Of a stretch of 64,000 nt of DNA, positions 1-8,168 are shown in pieces (the first letter of the stretch is position 1; each line of letters starts with the position of its first letter). The position numbers were made by a program, and so were the translations under genes. Below the pieces are notes generated by a model. The model was given only the letters and a program-made list of their open reading frames with translations, had not been told where the DNA came from and did not search any database. The DNA lies in NCBI GenBank assembly GCA_002368155.1, contig AP018180.1:2327947-2391946 (forward strand). The letters are read 5' to 3'. Source of the stretch: Nostoc carneum NIES-2107. Lineage in GTDB: Bacteria; Cyanobacteriota; Cyanobacteriia; Cyanobacteriales; Nostocaceae.

Positions 1-936
1 TGTCGAAATTGATATGATTTTTTCCAGTCCTATTGCTTGTCTACGCAGGATTAAATAAAGACCTGCTACTATAGAGCCTAATGCCGAAGCTGTCATGATA
101 AATCCCATGATTTCAGCATTGCCATTTAAGATTTCTTTGGTAAAGACTGGCATTAAGTTCACATGGGTCATCACCATAAAACAAATCAAAACTTGTAATA
201 TGAGTACATATTTAATCGGGAGAAAATCGTAAGCGAAAATGAACCCTTCTTTTAAATTTTGCCAAATATTATATTTGGGCGACATAGATTTAGTAGAGAA
301 GGAATTTATTTTGACAGTTAGAATTGCCGAAATAAAAGGTAAATAGCTAATGCTATCTACCAAAAAGCAGGCTGATGCTCCAATTCTTGCCAAAAACGCA
401 CCAGCTATCATGGGACTTACGAACTTAGCTGTATTAATTAAGAATGAATGAATCGAAATCGCACTATAAGTATCTGCTTTGTTATCGACAAGTCTAGGAA
501 TAGTTACCAGACGCGCTGGTAAATCAAAAGCTTTCACAATTCCTTGAAGGATTCCAATGATGATAATCCACTCAACTGTAATCCGTTCGCTGATGCATAA
601 AAAAGTGAGAGTTCCAGATAAAATAATAGATACTATCTGTGTAGTTAGTAAGACATATCGTAAGTTCCAGCGGTCTAATAATACTCCTACCAAAGGTGTA
701 ATAACTAAGCCAGTAGCTTGATTGCTAAATCCTGCTATCCCAACTAACATGGCTGAGTTGGTTAGCTGATAAACCATCCATACTAAAGCAAATTGAGTCA
801 TCCAAGAACCGAAAAAAGATACGCTTTCTCCAATTACAAAACAACATACATTTGCGGATTTAAGCGCAGACGGAATCTGAAAAAAACTCGACTTTAGCCT
901 GTTTTTTTCAGAATTTACTTGATTAAGTTGTGCCAT
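1..936 (-). CDS. MFS transporter, partial (C-terminus beyond window)
   Basis: An open frame runs from an ATG at 934-936 to the window edge, giving 312 codons with no stop. The translation opens with a short polar stretch (MAQLNQVNSEKNRLKS) and then shows successive hydrophobic helices, with loop signatures of the major facilitator superfamily (FFGSWMTQFALVWMVYQL; a GVLLDRWNLR loop between helices 2 and 3). The arrangement resembles the MFS_3 / EntS-like exporter branch, which expels siderophores or small natural products. The substrate cannot be read from sequence. The downstream neighbour lies outside the window, so operon context is unknown. Confidence 0.8.
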   Translation of the reverse strand, partial: MAQLNQVNSEKNRLKSSFFQIPSALKSANVCCFVIGESVSFFGSWMTQFALVWMVYQLTNSAMLVGIAGFSNQATGLVITPLVGVLLDRWNLRYVLLTTQIVSIILSGTLTFLCISERITVEWIIIIGILQGIVKAFDLPARLVTIPRLVDNKADTYSAISIHSFLINTAKFVSPMIAGAFLARIGASACFLVDSISYLPFISAILTVKINSFSTKSMSPKYNIWQNLKEGFIFAYDFLPIKYVLILQVLICFMVMTHVNLMPVFTKEILNGNAEIMGFIMTASALGSIVAGLYLILRRQAIGLEKIISIST

Positions 937-1234
937 ATTGCCCTTTTTGGTATTTACACCCTGTTTGATGGAGATTTACTGCTGAGGTTTACCAGCCTAA
1001 TTTGCACTGAAAATGACTGGCTTAGTTGAGGTAACTGATTAATTTTGCCCAAGTTTTAGCTTTACTTAAATTTAGGTAATCATAAATTTAGAATACTTAT
1101 TATTTTTTGACAGCAATAGAAAGTAAACCAATTAACTCTTGTGGTTATTGGCTGCATATTTAAATACTATATTTTGATAAAGTAACCGTAGTATTATATA
1201 GGAGATAGAATAAAAATCCAATAGAGCGGAACTT

Positions 1235-1333
1235 ATACCAATTTGAAAAAAGAATGCGACAGATTGTAGGGGCATGGCGTGCCGTGCCCTCTAGAATATA
1301 TTGATGCGTCGCGAACATTTTTTGATTTGGTAT
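1235..1333. repeat. MITE-like repeat, copy 1
   Basis: About 99 bp bounded by ATACCAATT on the left and a matching TTGGTAT end on the right. The interior closely matches the element at 1447-1549 (AAAAAAGAATGC, ACAGATTGTAGGGGCA, TCTAGAATATATTGAT, GTCGC-AACATT). It has no coding capacity. It is probably a non-autonomous dispersed element. Confidence 0.65.
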
Positions 1334-1446
1334 CACTGATTAAAGAAGCCAGAACAATTGGGGGATTCTCCCCCAAACCCCCGATTGGGTGACGGTTGCG
1401 TCCCCCAAACCCCCTCCAAAATTATTGTTCGGTTTTTTGTTGAGTA

Positions 1447-1549
1447 ATACCAATTGGAAAAAAGAATGCAACAGATTGTAGGGGCACGGCACGCTGTGCA
1501 ATCTAGAATATATTGATTGATGTGTCGCAAACATTATTTGAATTGGTAT
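1447..1549. repeat. MITE-like repeat, copy 2
   Basis: About 103 bp, same orientation as the copy at 1235-1333, with ends ATACCAATTGG and AATTGGTAT. Small indels, such as an extra GATT after TATTGATT, separate the copies. The DNA between them (1340-1440) is itself rich in CCCCCAAACCCCC, another repetitive sequence. Confidence 0.65.
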
Positions 1550-1833
1550 TAGCACAGTAAGCGGATGCGTTAGCGATAGCGTAAGTAGGGAGGCATAATT
1601 ATTTGTAGGATGGGTTAGCGATAGCGTAACCCATGCGGGTGTTGGGTTTCGTTCCTCAACCCAACCTACGTCCATCTTATATTTAATTCCCACCAGCTAC
1701 TTAACGCATCCTACGCTGTCATTCATGTATTGAAAACACTATAGATATGCAAATTAGGGTTCTTTATGCATAAATAACTCTAATTTGCTATCAAGAATTT
1801 CGTCAGCCTTAATATTTATTACTTTTCCAATAT
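1550..1833. repeat. Gap with GTTAGCGATAGCGTAA-type dispersed repeats
   Basis: GTTAGCGATAGCGTAA occurs twice (about 1569 and 1614), followed by a TGTTGGGTT / AACCCAACCTACG pair able to snap back. This repeat vocabulary is common in filamentous cyanobacterial intergenic DNA. No gene is supported here; open frames crossing it are repeat artefacts. Confidence 0.5.
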
Positions 1834-2181
1834 TTACCAATTTTTTTTCAGCAAGGATTCTAACTCAGCTTGTAAAGCGGCAAAATCCGCAACTCTTGCT
1901 ACTAATAAATTATCCTTACCTGCATCACCTAAGCGCTTTTTCCAATAATCAATACTCTCGGAATTATTTAACCAAAAATTGATGACAGTATCAACTACTT
2001 GGTCAAGATTCCAGTTCCATTTAGGTGGCACTGGTTCTATAGATTCCAAGAAGGCATCTAAAGTACAAATATGCGTACCAACGTATTCGACACCTGGTTT
2101 TTGTGGTTTTTTCAGGCTTTGTTGATGATTAAAAAACTGTAAAACTGGCGATACTCCTACAATGTTAAAAGTGTATGTCAT
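1834..2181 (-). CDS. Hypothetical protein, 115 aa
   Basis: The frame starts MTYTFNIVGVSPVLQFF and ends in a helical, charged tail (ALQAELESLLKKNW). There is no signal peptide or membrane helix. The middle is aromatic and acidic (PPKWNWNLDQVVDTVINFW), followed by a predicted amphipathic helix. The protein looks soluble and folded, with codon use like its neighbours. I do not recognise a family. It stands alone on the minus strand, divergent from the EamA transporter. Confidence 0.6.
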   Translation of the reverse strand: MTYTFNIVGVSPVLQFFNHQQSLKKPQKPGVEYVGTHICTLDAFLESIEPVPPKWNWNLDQVVDTVINFWLNNSESIDYWKKRLGDAGKDNLLVARVADFAALQAELESLLKKNW

Positions 2182-2403
2182 TCCAGTCCTCCAAATTGTT
2201 AATCAATTATATGGAAGTTTGAGTTTTCTTGGCAAGAATTATAACTATAATTTTAGACAAATGCTATCCATAAAAAGTAGAATTTTCGTTTATATCGTTA
2301 GTATTAGGATTCAGTAACAAATTAGCACTTGCGACCTTTGAGTGCTAATTTTTTAATAAAATAAGTAGTGTAATATTAGATAGTTTCAAGCATTATTTCA
2401 TGG

Positions 2404-3342
2404 GTGCAGATTATTTTTAATAATTTTTTAAGTTCATCCTTAACAAATGGACAGGGTGAAGTAGCGGCTTTAGCTGCTGCTGGTTTATGGGCTGTGGCTT
2501 CAGTGGTGTATGGGCTTGTAGGGCAGCATATTCCGCCAATACAGCTAAATTTGATTAAAGGAGTAATTGCGATCGCACTATTGCTGCTGACAATTGCGAT
2601 TGGTGGTGAATTGTTACCGCAGATTCCTGCCTTATCGATATGCTTACTCTTTCTTAGCGGTGCTGTAGGTATTGGCTGGGGTGATACAGCTTTTTTGGCA
2701 GCAATCAATTATTTAGGGGCGCGGCGTGTTTTACTTTTAGGAACCCTGTCCCCACCGATGACAGCGATCGCTGCCACTATTTTTCTCGATGAACAACTCA
2801 ATGTCAGCGCTTGGTGCGGGATTTTGCTGACTATTTTAGGAGTCGCTTGGGTGGTAACAGAACGAGTTCCCGGTAATAGCGAGGTGAACTCAGCAAACCT
2901 GTGGCAAGGTATCGGCTTTGGTTTGTTAGCAACCATTACCAATAGCGCAGGTTCCATCTTTTCCCGCGCCGCATTTGCCAACGCCAGTATTTCCCCCTTG
3001 TGGGCTGCTGTGTTGCGCTTAAGTGCTGGAGTGCTGACGATTTTAGTGTGGGTATGGTTTTCCCGCCGCCAGCAGATTGCATTTCCTTATCCCTATTGGC
3101 AATCTAGAAAAGTGATTTTAGCAAGTTTCTTTGCCGCCTTTTGTGGCACGTATTTAGGTATTTGGTTGCAGCAAACAGCTATTAAATTCACATCTGTAGG
3201 TATTGCTTCAACGCTGTTGCAGACTAGTCCATTGTTTGTGATACCTATTGCGATCGCGTTAGGAGAAAAGGTGAGTGTGAGAGCGATCGCAGGTGTGGGA
3301 ATTGCGATCGCCGGTATCGGATTGTTGTTTTACTTGAAGTAA
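2404..3342 (+). CDS. EamA/DMT-family transporter
   Basis: The 312-residue product has about ten hydrophobic helices in two homologous halves, as in EamA drug/metabolite transporters (RhaT/YdcZ-like). The first half carries AALAAAGLWAVASVVYG and a LGARRVLLLGTLSPPMTAIAA segment; the second repeats the pattern at ISPLWAAVLRLSAGV and SVGIASTLLQTSPLFVIP. The start is a GTG at 2404; the ATG at 2400 is in another frame and hits a stop at once, so the true start is somewhat uncertain. Substrate unknown; the family exports amino acids, nucleotides or metabolites. Confidence 0.85.
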   Translation: MQIIFNNFLSSSLTNGQGEVAALAAAGLWAVASVVYGLVGQHIPPIQLNLIKGVIAIALLLLTIAIGGELLPQIPALSICLLFLSGAVGIGWGDTAFLAAINYLGARRVLLLGTLSPPMTAIAATIFLDEQLNVSAWCGILLTILGVAWVVTERVPGNSEVNSANLWQGIGFGLLATITNSAGSIFSRAAFANASISPLWAAVLRLSAGVLTILVWVWFSRRQQIAFPYPYWQSRKVILASFFAAFCGTYLGIWLQQTAIKFTSVGIASTLLQTSPLFVIPIAIALGEKVSVRAIAGVGIAIAGIGLLFYLK

Positions 3343-3802
3343 TTGTGATGACTTTCAGAGAAATTACTGGATGAAGTTAGCTCATGATTTGCTTTCAAAA
3401 GGCTGACAATATAAGGTATCCGTGGATTCCTCGAGTCAGCTTTTTGGGAATATTTGACCCCTCAGTATAAATACAGAATCTTTAACTTGGAAAAATTTAA
3501 TTTTCTTTTAAGCTGTGGTATATTCACTATATGACTATATTCTGCAAATCGAAATTCGCAGAAAAGGATTGTTGAGGGCACAGAAAAATTTTTATTCATT
3601 AGGAACCTATGCAAAATACGCCAAGCTACTTGCTGTCTAGGTGCTAACTTATCTCTACCGTCCGAATGAAATTGATTGGCATCGAAACAGATATTCTCAC
3701 TCAACACACTTAGATACAGAGAAGCTTGTCGTTAGGTCTTTACTTGTGCTTGTCACACCCACTGAAAATGCTGATTAGCAAAGCACGGTGATTTGATGTG
3801 AC

Positions 3803-3923
3803 AACCTACTATCACTTTGTCATACACATTAACGCTTGTAGTCAAAAGCTGAACGCAGCTTTCTCAAGCACAATTAGTGCTGACTACAAACAGATCCTAG
3901 TAGCTATGACAGAGTAATAGGTT
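3803..3923 (+). ncRNA. Candidate structured RNA with a three-way junction
   Basis: Nested complementarity is direct in the sequence. An outer imperfect stem pairs AACCTACT...GTCATA (3803-3824) with TATGACAGAGTAATAGGTT (3905-3923). Inside it, TTGTAGTC (3836-3843) pairs perfectly with GACTACAA (3882-3889). Inside that lie two hairpins: AAAGCTG-AACG-CAGCTTT (3845-3862) and AGCAC-AATTA-GTGCT (3867-3881). This gives a compact three-way junction on an outer stem. The strand and whether it is transcribed are inferred; it could instead be a mobile palindromic element. Confidence 0.4.
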
Positions 3924-4009
3924 AATTGTCTTGGGGTATCAATTAGCGCTCAGGTAATGACTGCTGTGAGCCATGATCGCTGCCATCAAATCTCAAGACT
4001 AATTTATCA

Positions 4010-4048
4010 AACCCTTGATAAACAAGGGTTAAATTCAGCTGAGAATTT
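4010..4048 (+). promoter_or_regulatory. Tandem hairpins upstream of the oxoamine synthase gene
   Basis: A perfect 8-bp hairpin, AACCCTTG-ATAAA-CAAGGGTT (4010-4030), is followed at once by AAATTC-AGCTGA-GAATTT (4031-4048) and more Ts. The pair sits about 65 bp before the ATG at 4112. It could be a leader attenuator or a terminator for a transcript arising in the structured region upstream. Confidence 0.4.
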
Positions 4049-4111
4049 TTCGGCCACTTGCAGAATTAGCTATTTCTTTTTTGCGTATAATTACTTAACC
4101 ACAACAACACT

Positions 4112-5440
4112 ATGACACTATCAATAGAACGTAAGCATCAAACACCTAGCTATGCGATCGCACCAGCTAAAACTCCAGTTAGCCTATCCACCTCAATAGG
4201 TTTGCTCAAAAGACAGTTAAAGTCAGAAGGTATTACTAGCTTTGAAGATATAGCTACAGCTATTTATCAGCATAAGCAATTGCAGGTTGAGGCGGGTTTG
4301 TATTCCCACGACAAATTTACCTTGGAAGGGAGCAGGGGAGAAACCCAATTAGTTTGTCCATCTACAGGCACTTTGCATCAATGCATTGTTTGGTGTATTA
4401 ATCACTATACTGGCTTAAACAGAAACCAGAAGATTATTGATAAAGTCTGCGAAGCCGTACAAAAATTTGGCACAGGAAGCGGGACTTCTGCCATGTCGGG
4501 GGGTATGTCTTCGTTGCATAAAGAAGCAGAAAGAAGGCTTGCGTCTTTAGTGGGTAAAGAATCGGCTTTATTGTTCCCCACAGGATACACCACCAATTTA
4601 GGTGTGATCTCTGCTTTACCAGGAACCAATGATTTTTTACTTTTCGACCGTGAAGCCCATGCTTCAATTATTGATGGGATCAAGCTTTCTGGGAAGAAGT
4701 TTGCTTCGTTTAAGCATAACTCAGTTGCAGACTTAGAGAACAAACTGCAAAAATATCGGCACCAGTACGAAAACGTCATTGTTATTGTCGAGTCTGCATA
4801 TTCTATGAGTGGCGATTTAGCGCCTTTAAAGGAAATTGTCCAACTCAAGCAGAAATACAATTTTCATCTTTATGTAGATGAAGCGCACACATTTGGTTTT
4901 TATGGTCACCAAGGTGCAGGTTACTGTGCTCAACTGGGCGTAACGGAAGAAGTAGACTTCATCATGTCTACATTGTCAAAATCCACAGCTTCCATCGGTG
5001 GTTTTCTTGCTTGTAAAAGTAAATATATACCTCTACTGCAATGGAGCGCTAATTCTTACCTATTTCAAGCTTGCTTAACACCAGGAGATGCAGCCGCTAT
5101 CTTAGCCTCACTTGATGAATTAGCTGCTAATCCCGAATTAATCGCACAAATTCATCAAAAAAATAGCTACATGAGGCAAAAGCTTACAGGAATGGGTTTT
5201 GATTTAGGCCATAGTCAAAGTCCAATTATCCCAATATTTATTCCTGAACCAGAGACTTTACACGCATTTAATCGAGATTTACTCTGGGAAGGAATTTATT
5301 CTGTCGCGATTGTCTATCCTATCGTTAAGCCTTCTGAAGGTCGCATTCGTTTTATTTTGAATGCTTCACACACCTACGAAAATATTGATCGGACATTGGA
5401 TGTCCTCGAGAAACTCGGCAAAAAATATCGACTGATCTAA
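4112..5440 (+). CDS. Alpha-oxoamine synthase (AONS/serine palmitoyltransferase family)
   Basis: The 442-residue product is a fold-type I PLP enzyme of the group that condenses an amino acid with an acyl thioester and releases CO2 (BioF, KBL, HemA, serine palmitoyltransferase). The family motifs are present: a GSGTSAMSGG stretch, the LFPTGYTTNLGV loop, VDEAHTFG with Asp256 to bind the pyridine nitrogen, and STLSKSTASIGGF with the Schiff-base Lys290. It has an N-terminal extension of about 90 residues compared with minimal BioF. A downstream SDR (6082) could reduce the 3-keto product, as in sphingoid-base synthesis. No bio genes or acyl carrier protein are nearby, so biotin synthesis is unlikely. 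Substrates are inferred only. Confidence 0.85.
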   Translation: MTLSIERKHQTPSYAIAPAKTPVSLSTSIGLLKRQLKSEGITSFEDIATAIYQHKQLQVEAGLYSHDKFTLEGSRGETQLVCPSTGTLHQCIVWCINHYTGLNRNQKIIDKVCEAVQKFGTGSGTSAMSGGMSSLHKEAERRLASLVGKESALLFPTGYTTNLGVISALPGTNDFLLFDREAHASIIDGIKLSGKKFASFKHNSVADLENKLQKYRHQYENVIVIVESAYSMSGDLAPLKEIVQLKQKYNFHLYVDEAHTFGFYGHQGAGYCAQLGVTEEVDFIMSTLSKSTASIGGFLACKSKYIPLLQWSANSYLFQACLTPGDAAAILASLDELAANPELIAQIHQKNSYMRQKLTGMGFDLGHSQSPIIPIFIPEPETLHAFNRDLLWEGIYSVAIVYPIVKPSEGRIRFILNASHTYENIDRTLDVLEKLGKKYRLI

Positions 5441-5447
5441 GCGAAAA

Positions 5448-5475
5448 AGGCTTTGACAGTCAAAGGTCAAAGCCT
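5448..5475. terminator. Intergenic hairpin after the oxoamine synthase gene
   Basis: A perfect 10-bp stem, AGGCTTTGAC / GTCAAAGCCT, with an 8-nt loop starts 7 bp after the stop at 5440. The A-run on its left would be a U-run on the minus strand, and no clear U-run follows on the plus strand. It acts as a terminator more plausibly for minus-strand transcripts, or as a 3'-end stabilising hairpin. Confidence 0.5.
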
Positions 5476-5525
5476 ACAAATAAAACTATATTCTCAAGTT
5501 CATTATCATATCCAAATTGCAAGCC

Positions 5526-5918
5526 ATGATCACTACAACAACTCTCAGCATTCGTGATGCAATTGTTGCAGCCAACAAGAACTTTATGCAGACTTTTGCA
5601 GGGGGTGATGCTGCAAGTTTAGCTAACTTGTACACACAAGATGCTCAAATCTTCCCCACCCACAGCGATTTAATTGGTACAAGACAAGGGATTGAACAAT
5701 TCTGGGAAGCAATTTTTCGACTGAATATTAGCCAAGCAACTCTAGAAACCCAAGAGGTAGAAAGTCACGGTAATACAGCCATTGAAGTAGGAAAATATTC
5801 GTTGAGCGATCGCAATGGGCAAATGGTAGACACAGGTAAGTATATCGTTGTCTGGAAACAAGAAGATGGGCAGTGGCGACTACATCGCGATATGTGGAAC
5901 AGTAGCTTACCTGTTTAA
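5526..5918 (+). CDS. SnoaL-like / NTF2-fold protein (SgcJ/DUF4440 type)
   Basis: A small 130-residue protein of the NTF2-like cone fold: an N-terminal helix (IRDAIVAANKNFMQTFAGGDAASLANLYT) followed by DAQIFPTHSDLIGTRQGIEQFW, then strands ending VVWKQEDGQWRLHRDMWNSS, the typical SnoaL/SgcJ/ketosteroid-isomerase-like pattern. These proteins are often accessory cyclases or binding proteins in small-molecule pathways. I chose the ATG at 5526; an in-frame TTG three codons upstream gives a longer version. It sits between the oxoamine synthase and the SDR on the same strand, so all three may serve one pathway. Confidence 0.75.
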   Translation: MITTTTLSIRDAIVAANKNFMQTFAGGDAASLANLYTQDAQIFPTHSDLIGTRQGIEQFWEAIFRLNISQATLETQEVESHGNTAIEVGKYSLSDRNGQMVDTGKYIVVWKQEDGQWRLHRDMWNSSLPV

Positions 5919-5941
5919 TCTCAAGTCCGGCTAATTACTGG

Positions 5942-5990
5942 CGATTGGGGATTAGGGACTGGGGACTGGGGATTGGGGACTGGGGACTGT
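5942..5990. repeat. Heptanucleotide tandem repeat (GGGGATT/GGGGACT)
   Basis: About six consecutive 7-bp units alternating GGGGATT and GGGGACT, with one AGGGACT variant. It is a short tandemly repeated repetitive sequence of the type common in filamentous cyanobacteria, in the gap between the SnoaL-like and SDR genes. Confidence 0.8.
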
Positions 5991-6081
5991 TAAACTGTAT
6001 TTTTCTTTTCATTACTCATTACCTATTACCCATTACCCATTACCGACCTTCACAGATAAGACAATTGTTCAATGCTAATTT

Positions 6082-6819
6082 ATGGACATTAAAAATTCAG
6101 TTGTTCTAGTTACTGGTGCTAATCGCGGGATTGGTGAAGCTTTTGTCAAAGCCTTATCTGATGCAGGTGCTTCCCGAATCTATGCAACAGCGCGCAACAT
6201 TGATTCTCTCAAAGAAATTGTCGCAATTAACCCCGCAAGAATTATTCCCTTAGAGTTAGATATTACCAATCTCGAGCAAATTGCCCAAGTAGCCGAATTA
6301 GCCCAGGATGTGAATTTACTGATTAATAATGCAGGTGTAGGTAGTGGAGGTGGATTTTTCAAATCCAACAGCGTAGAAATTGCACGTTGGGAAATGGAAA
6401 CTAACTACTTTGGCTCACTCTACATGATTCGTGCCTTTGCACCAATTCTCAAACAAAATGGTGGTGGTGCGATCGCCAATATACTTTCCATCGCATCTGT
6501 AATGAACATACCAATGTTTGGTTCTTACAGCGCTTCCAAAGCTGCATTACATTCCCTCACCCAAGGGGTGCGCGCTGAACTAGCCGCACAAGGAACCTTA
6601 GTAGTAGGCGTATTTCCTGGGCCTGTAGATACAGATATGGGTAAACAGGTACCCTTAGACAAAGTTCCACCCAGCCAAATCGCACTTTCTACACTACAAG
6701 CAATCGAACAAGGAATTGAAGACGTAAACCCTGATCCCACGTCACAACAGGTATTTACCAGTATTCAGCAAGATGCGAAAGCTCTAGAAAAACAGTTTGC
6801 CAAATTGTTACCAGAATAG
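6082..6819 (+). CDS. Short-chain dehydrogenase/reductase
   Basis: Classical SDR of 245 residues. The Rossmann cofactor motif TGANRGIG lies at residues 11-18, the NNAG motif at about 84-87, a catalytic Ser in ILSIASV, and YSASK with Tyr149 and Lys153. Family members oxidise or reduce carbonyls and alcohols with NAD(P). After the SnoaL-like gene and oxoamine synthase on the same strand, reduction of a 3-keto intermediate is a reasonable role. Gaps of about 160 bp with repeats separate it from its neighbour, so co-transcription is not certain. Confidence 0.85.
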   Translation: MDIKNSVVLVTGANRGIGEAFVKALSDAGASRIYATARNIDSLKEIVAINPARIIPLELDITNLEQIAQVAELAQDVNLLINNAGVGSGGGFFKSNSVEIARWEMETNYFGSLYMIRAFAPILKQNGGGAIANILSIASVMNIPMFGSYSASKAALHSLTQGVRAELAAQGTLVVGVFPGPVDTDMGKQVPLDKVPPSQIALSTLQAIEQGIEDVNPDPTSQQVFTSIQQDAKALEKQFAKLLPE

Positions 6820-6884
6820 GGTGTTTGGTAATGGGTAATTGGTAATTGGTAATGGGAATTTCTCCCCTTTTCCCCCTCATCTAC

Positions 6885-6922
6885 CCAGTCCCCAGTCCCT
6901 AGTCCCCAATCCCCAATCCCCC
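6885..6922. repeat. Heptanucleotide tandem repeat (AGTCCCC/AATCCCC)
   Basis: Several 7-bp units of AGTCCCC and AATCCCC, the complement of the GGGGATT/GGGGACT family at 5942. It follows a GGTAATT-type stretch at 6827-6855. Confidence 0.75.
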
Positions 6923-6928
6923 TTCCAT

Positions 6929-6956
6929 AAAAAAAACCTCAGCTACCAAGCTGAGG
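6929..6956 (-). terminator. Rho-independent terminator for the small gene at 7013-7159
   Basis: On the minus strand the 8-bp stem CCTCAGCT / AGCTGAGG with a 4-nt loop is followed by a run of eight Ts. It lies 57 bp beyond the stop codon of the 48-codon gene, supporting that gene as a real transcript. Confidence 0.75.
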
Positions 6957-7012
6957 TGAGGGGGAGAAAACCAAATAACGATGAGAGATTCTGATACTGA
7001 TGTCAAAAAATT

Positions 7013-7159
7013 TTAGCTGATACCCAAAGCCACCAATATTAAGGCACTGACAAGCAATGTAGCGAATCCTGCTTTTAATGCGTAGCGGCGTTGTTTATCT
7101 GGATTGTAGTCAGCAGTGTATTTATTTACAGTGTTTTCTCCATTACTGTTTGTATACAT
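7013..7159 (-). CDS. Small single-helix membrane protein, 48 aa
   Basis: A short frame from ATG (7157-7159) to TAA (7013-7015). The product has a hydrophilic start rich in Asn, Thr and Tyr (MYTNSNGENTVNKYTADYN), a basic patch (KQRRYALKAG), then one hydrophobic helix (ATLLVSALILVALGIS) running to the C-terminus: N-in by the positive-inside rule. No ribosome site is obvious, but a strong terminator sits just downstream. I do not recognise a family. It resembles in design the other small one-helix protein at 7926 and lies in the same psaB neighbourhood. Confidence 0.55.
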   Translation of the reverse strand: MYTNSNGENTVNKYTADYNPDKQRRYALKAGFATLLVSALILVALGIS

Positions 7160-7925
7160 AAGAGTTTTATAAATATTAACTTATGTAAACAAATTTAACT
7201 GGATTGTTACAAACAGTCAACAGTACATAACATTAAAAATGTTTATTATAAATATAAGTATTAGTTATATAAAAGGAAGCGATCGCATCTAATGTATGCC
7301 GAATCTATTCCTTTTGCAGTTGATTATGCTCTCTTGAGATTCCAACTCACAAACCATTTATAAAGTAGGGTGTGTTACGGCTGTGAAAGGATTTGGGACA
7401 CAGAGACAATGAAATTTAGCCGTAACGCACCATCGATGCGAGACGCTAGGATAGTCATTTTGTCACAAGTCAGCACGATTTAGATACCCGACTTTTGCAA
7501 AAGTCACGGAACTACGTCATTACGAGCGTAGCGACGTAATCGCCTAAAATTATGGGATTGCTTCCCTACACTACGTTCCGGTCGCAATGACAGATTTTGC
7601 TTAAGTAAGTACTATTCCACCCTACAGTTATTTCATTTTTACTTTAGAAATAACTTCTCAAAATATTCTATTTGTCCTTTTACCCTTTAACCTTTCCCCT
7701 CAAAGATAGGTACTACAAAAATATTGGAATTACGATTAGCTAGAGAAATAGTGCACAGAATGATAGTAAAAATGTTCTTCCAGAACTTCTTTACTTCACA
7801 TTTAATCATCCCTTAAGAGTAACTACATATCAAGTTAAGGTAATTCTTTAGATTGATGCCATTATAAGTAAATATTTGGAACTATGGCAGGAGATTTAGT
7901 CACAAAGTCATGGTGAAAAAAGTTT
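7160..7925. other. 766-bp gap with dispersed repeats
   Basis: Holds the MITE-like element at 7365-7433 and a second repeat-like stretch at about 7490-7600 (CGTCATTACGAGCGTAGCGA ... CCGGTCGCAATGACA), whose ends GTCATT/AATGAC are complementary. No gene is supported. Confidence 0.5.
7365..7433 (+). repeat. GTAGGGTGTGTTACGGCT MITE-like element, copy 1
   Basis: Ends GTGTTACGGCT and AGCCGTAACGCAC are imperfect inverted repeats. The interior (GAAAGGATTT, GGACACAGAGACAATG) is nearly identical to the reverse complement of 23653-23720. On its left, ATTTATAAAGTA also matches the flank of that copy. Confidence 0.7.
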
Positions 7926-8168
7926 ATGAAATCTCAAGATAATCCATCAATTAGGGAAGAAAATAATTATTCGGCGGCTGAGAATACACCTGACTATATG
8001 AATAGCCAAAAGCCAGGGCAATCTGAACCAGTAACTCAGATTCAAAAAGAAAATGTCATTACTGGTGAAGATTTACCAAACCGAAGGTTTCGCTATGGCT
8101 TTCCTTTAATTATGCTGGCGATTCTTGTATTTGTTGCTGCTCTTTACTACGGAATTATTAACCCCTAG
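7926..8168 (+). CDS. Small C-terminally anchored membrane protein, 80 aa
   Basis: About 50 polar residues rich in Asn, Gln and Glu, then a basic turn (NRRFRYG) and one hydrophobic helix near residues 57-77 (LIMLAILVFVAALYYGI), ending INP. The tail is loosely reminiscent of the small photosystem I subunit PsaX (FR...LL...VAA-YY--II), and the next gene is psaB, but the N-terminal region is much longer than PsaX and the likeness could be chance. I leave it as a hypothetical membrane protein. Confidence 0.6.
   Translation: MKSQDNPSIREENNYSAAENTPDYMNSQKPGQSEPVTQIQKENVITGEDLPNRRFRYGFPLIMLAILVFVAALYYGIINP

Larger units (their letters stand above)
3343..4111. other. 769-bp gap, mostly without a convincing gene
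   Basis: The left half holds an 81-codon minus-strand frame (3462-3707) with no recognisable features, which I do not accept as a gene. The right half (about 3793-4048) is unusually rich in nested inverted repeats, listed separately. It may serve as a 5' leader for the gene starting at 4112 or encode an independent small RNA. Confidence 0.5.

Noticed and set aside
1333-1693. Minus-strand frames of 65 and 117 codons
   Set aside because: They lie entirely in dispersed repeats and their translations are low-complexity (e.g. LTLSLTHP).
3462-3707. 81-codon minus-strand frame
   Set aside because: No ribosome site, no domain-like pattern and no neighbour link; more likely chance in an AT-rich gap.
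4112-5440. BioF (biotin synthesis) identity for the oxoamine synthase
   Set aside because: N-terminal extension is longer and no other bio genes are present; only the wider family is assigned.
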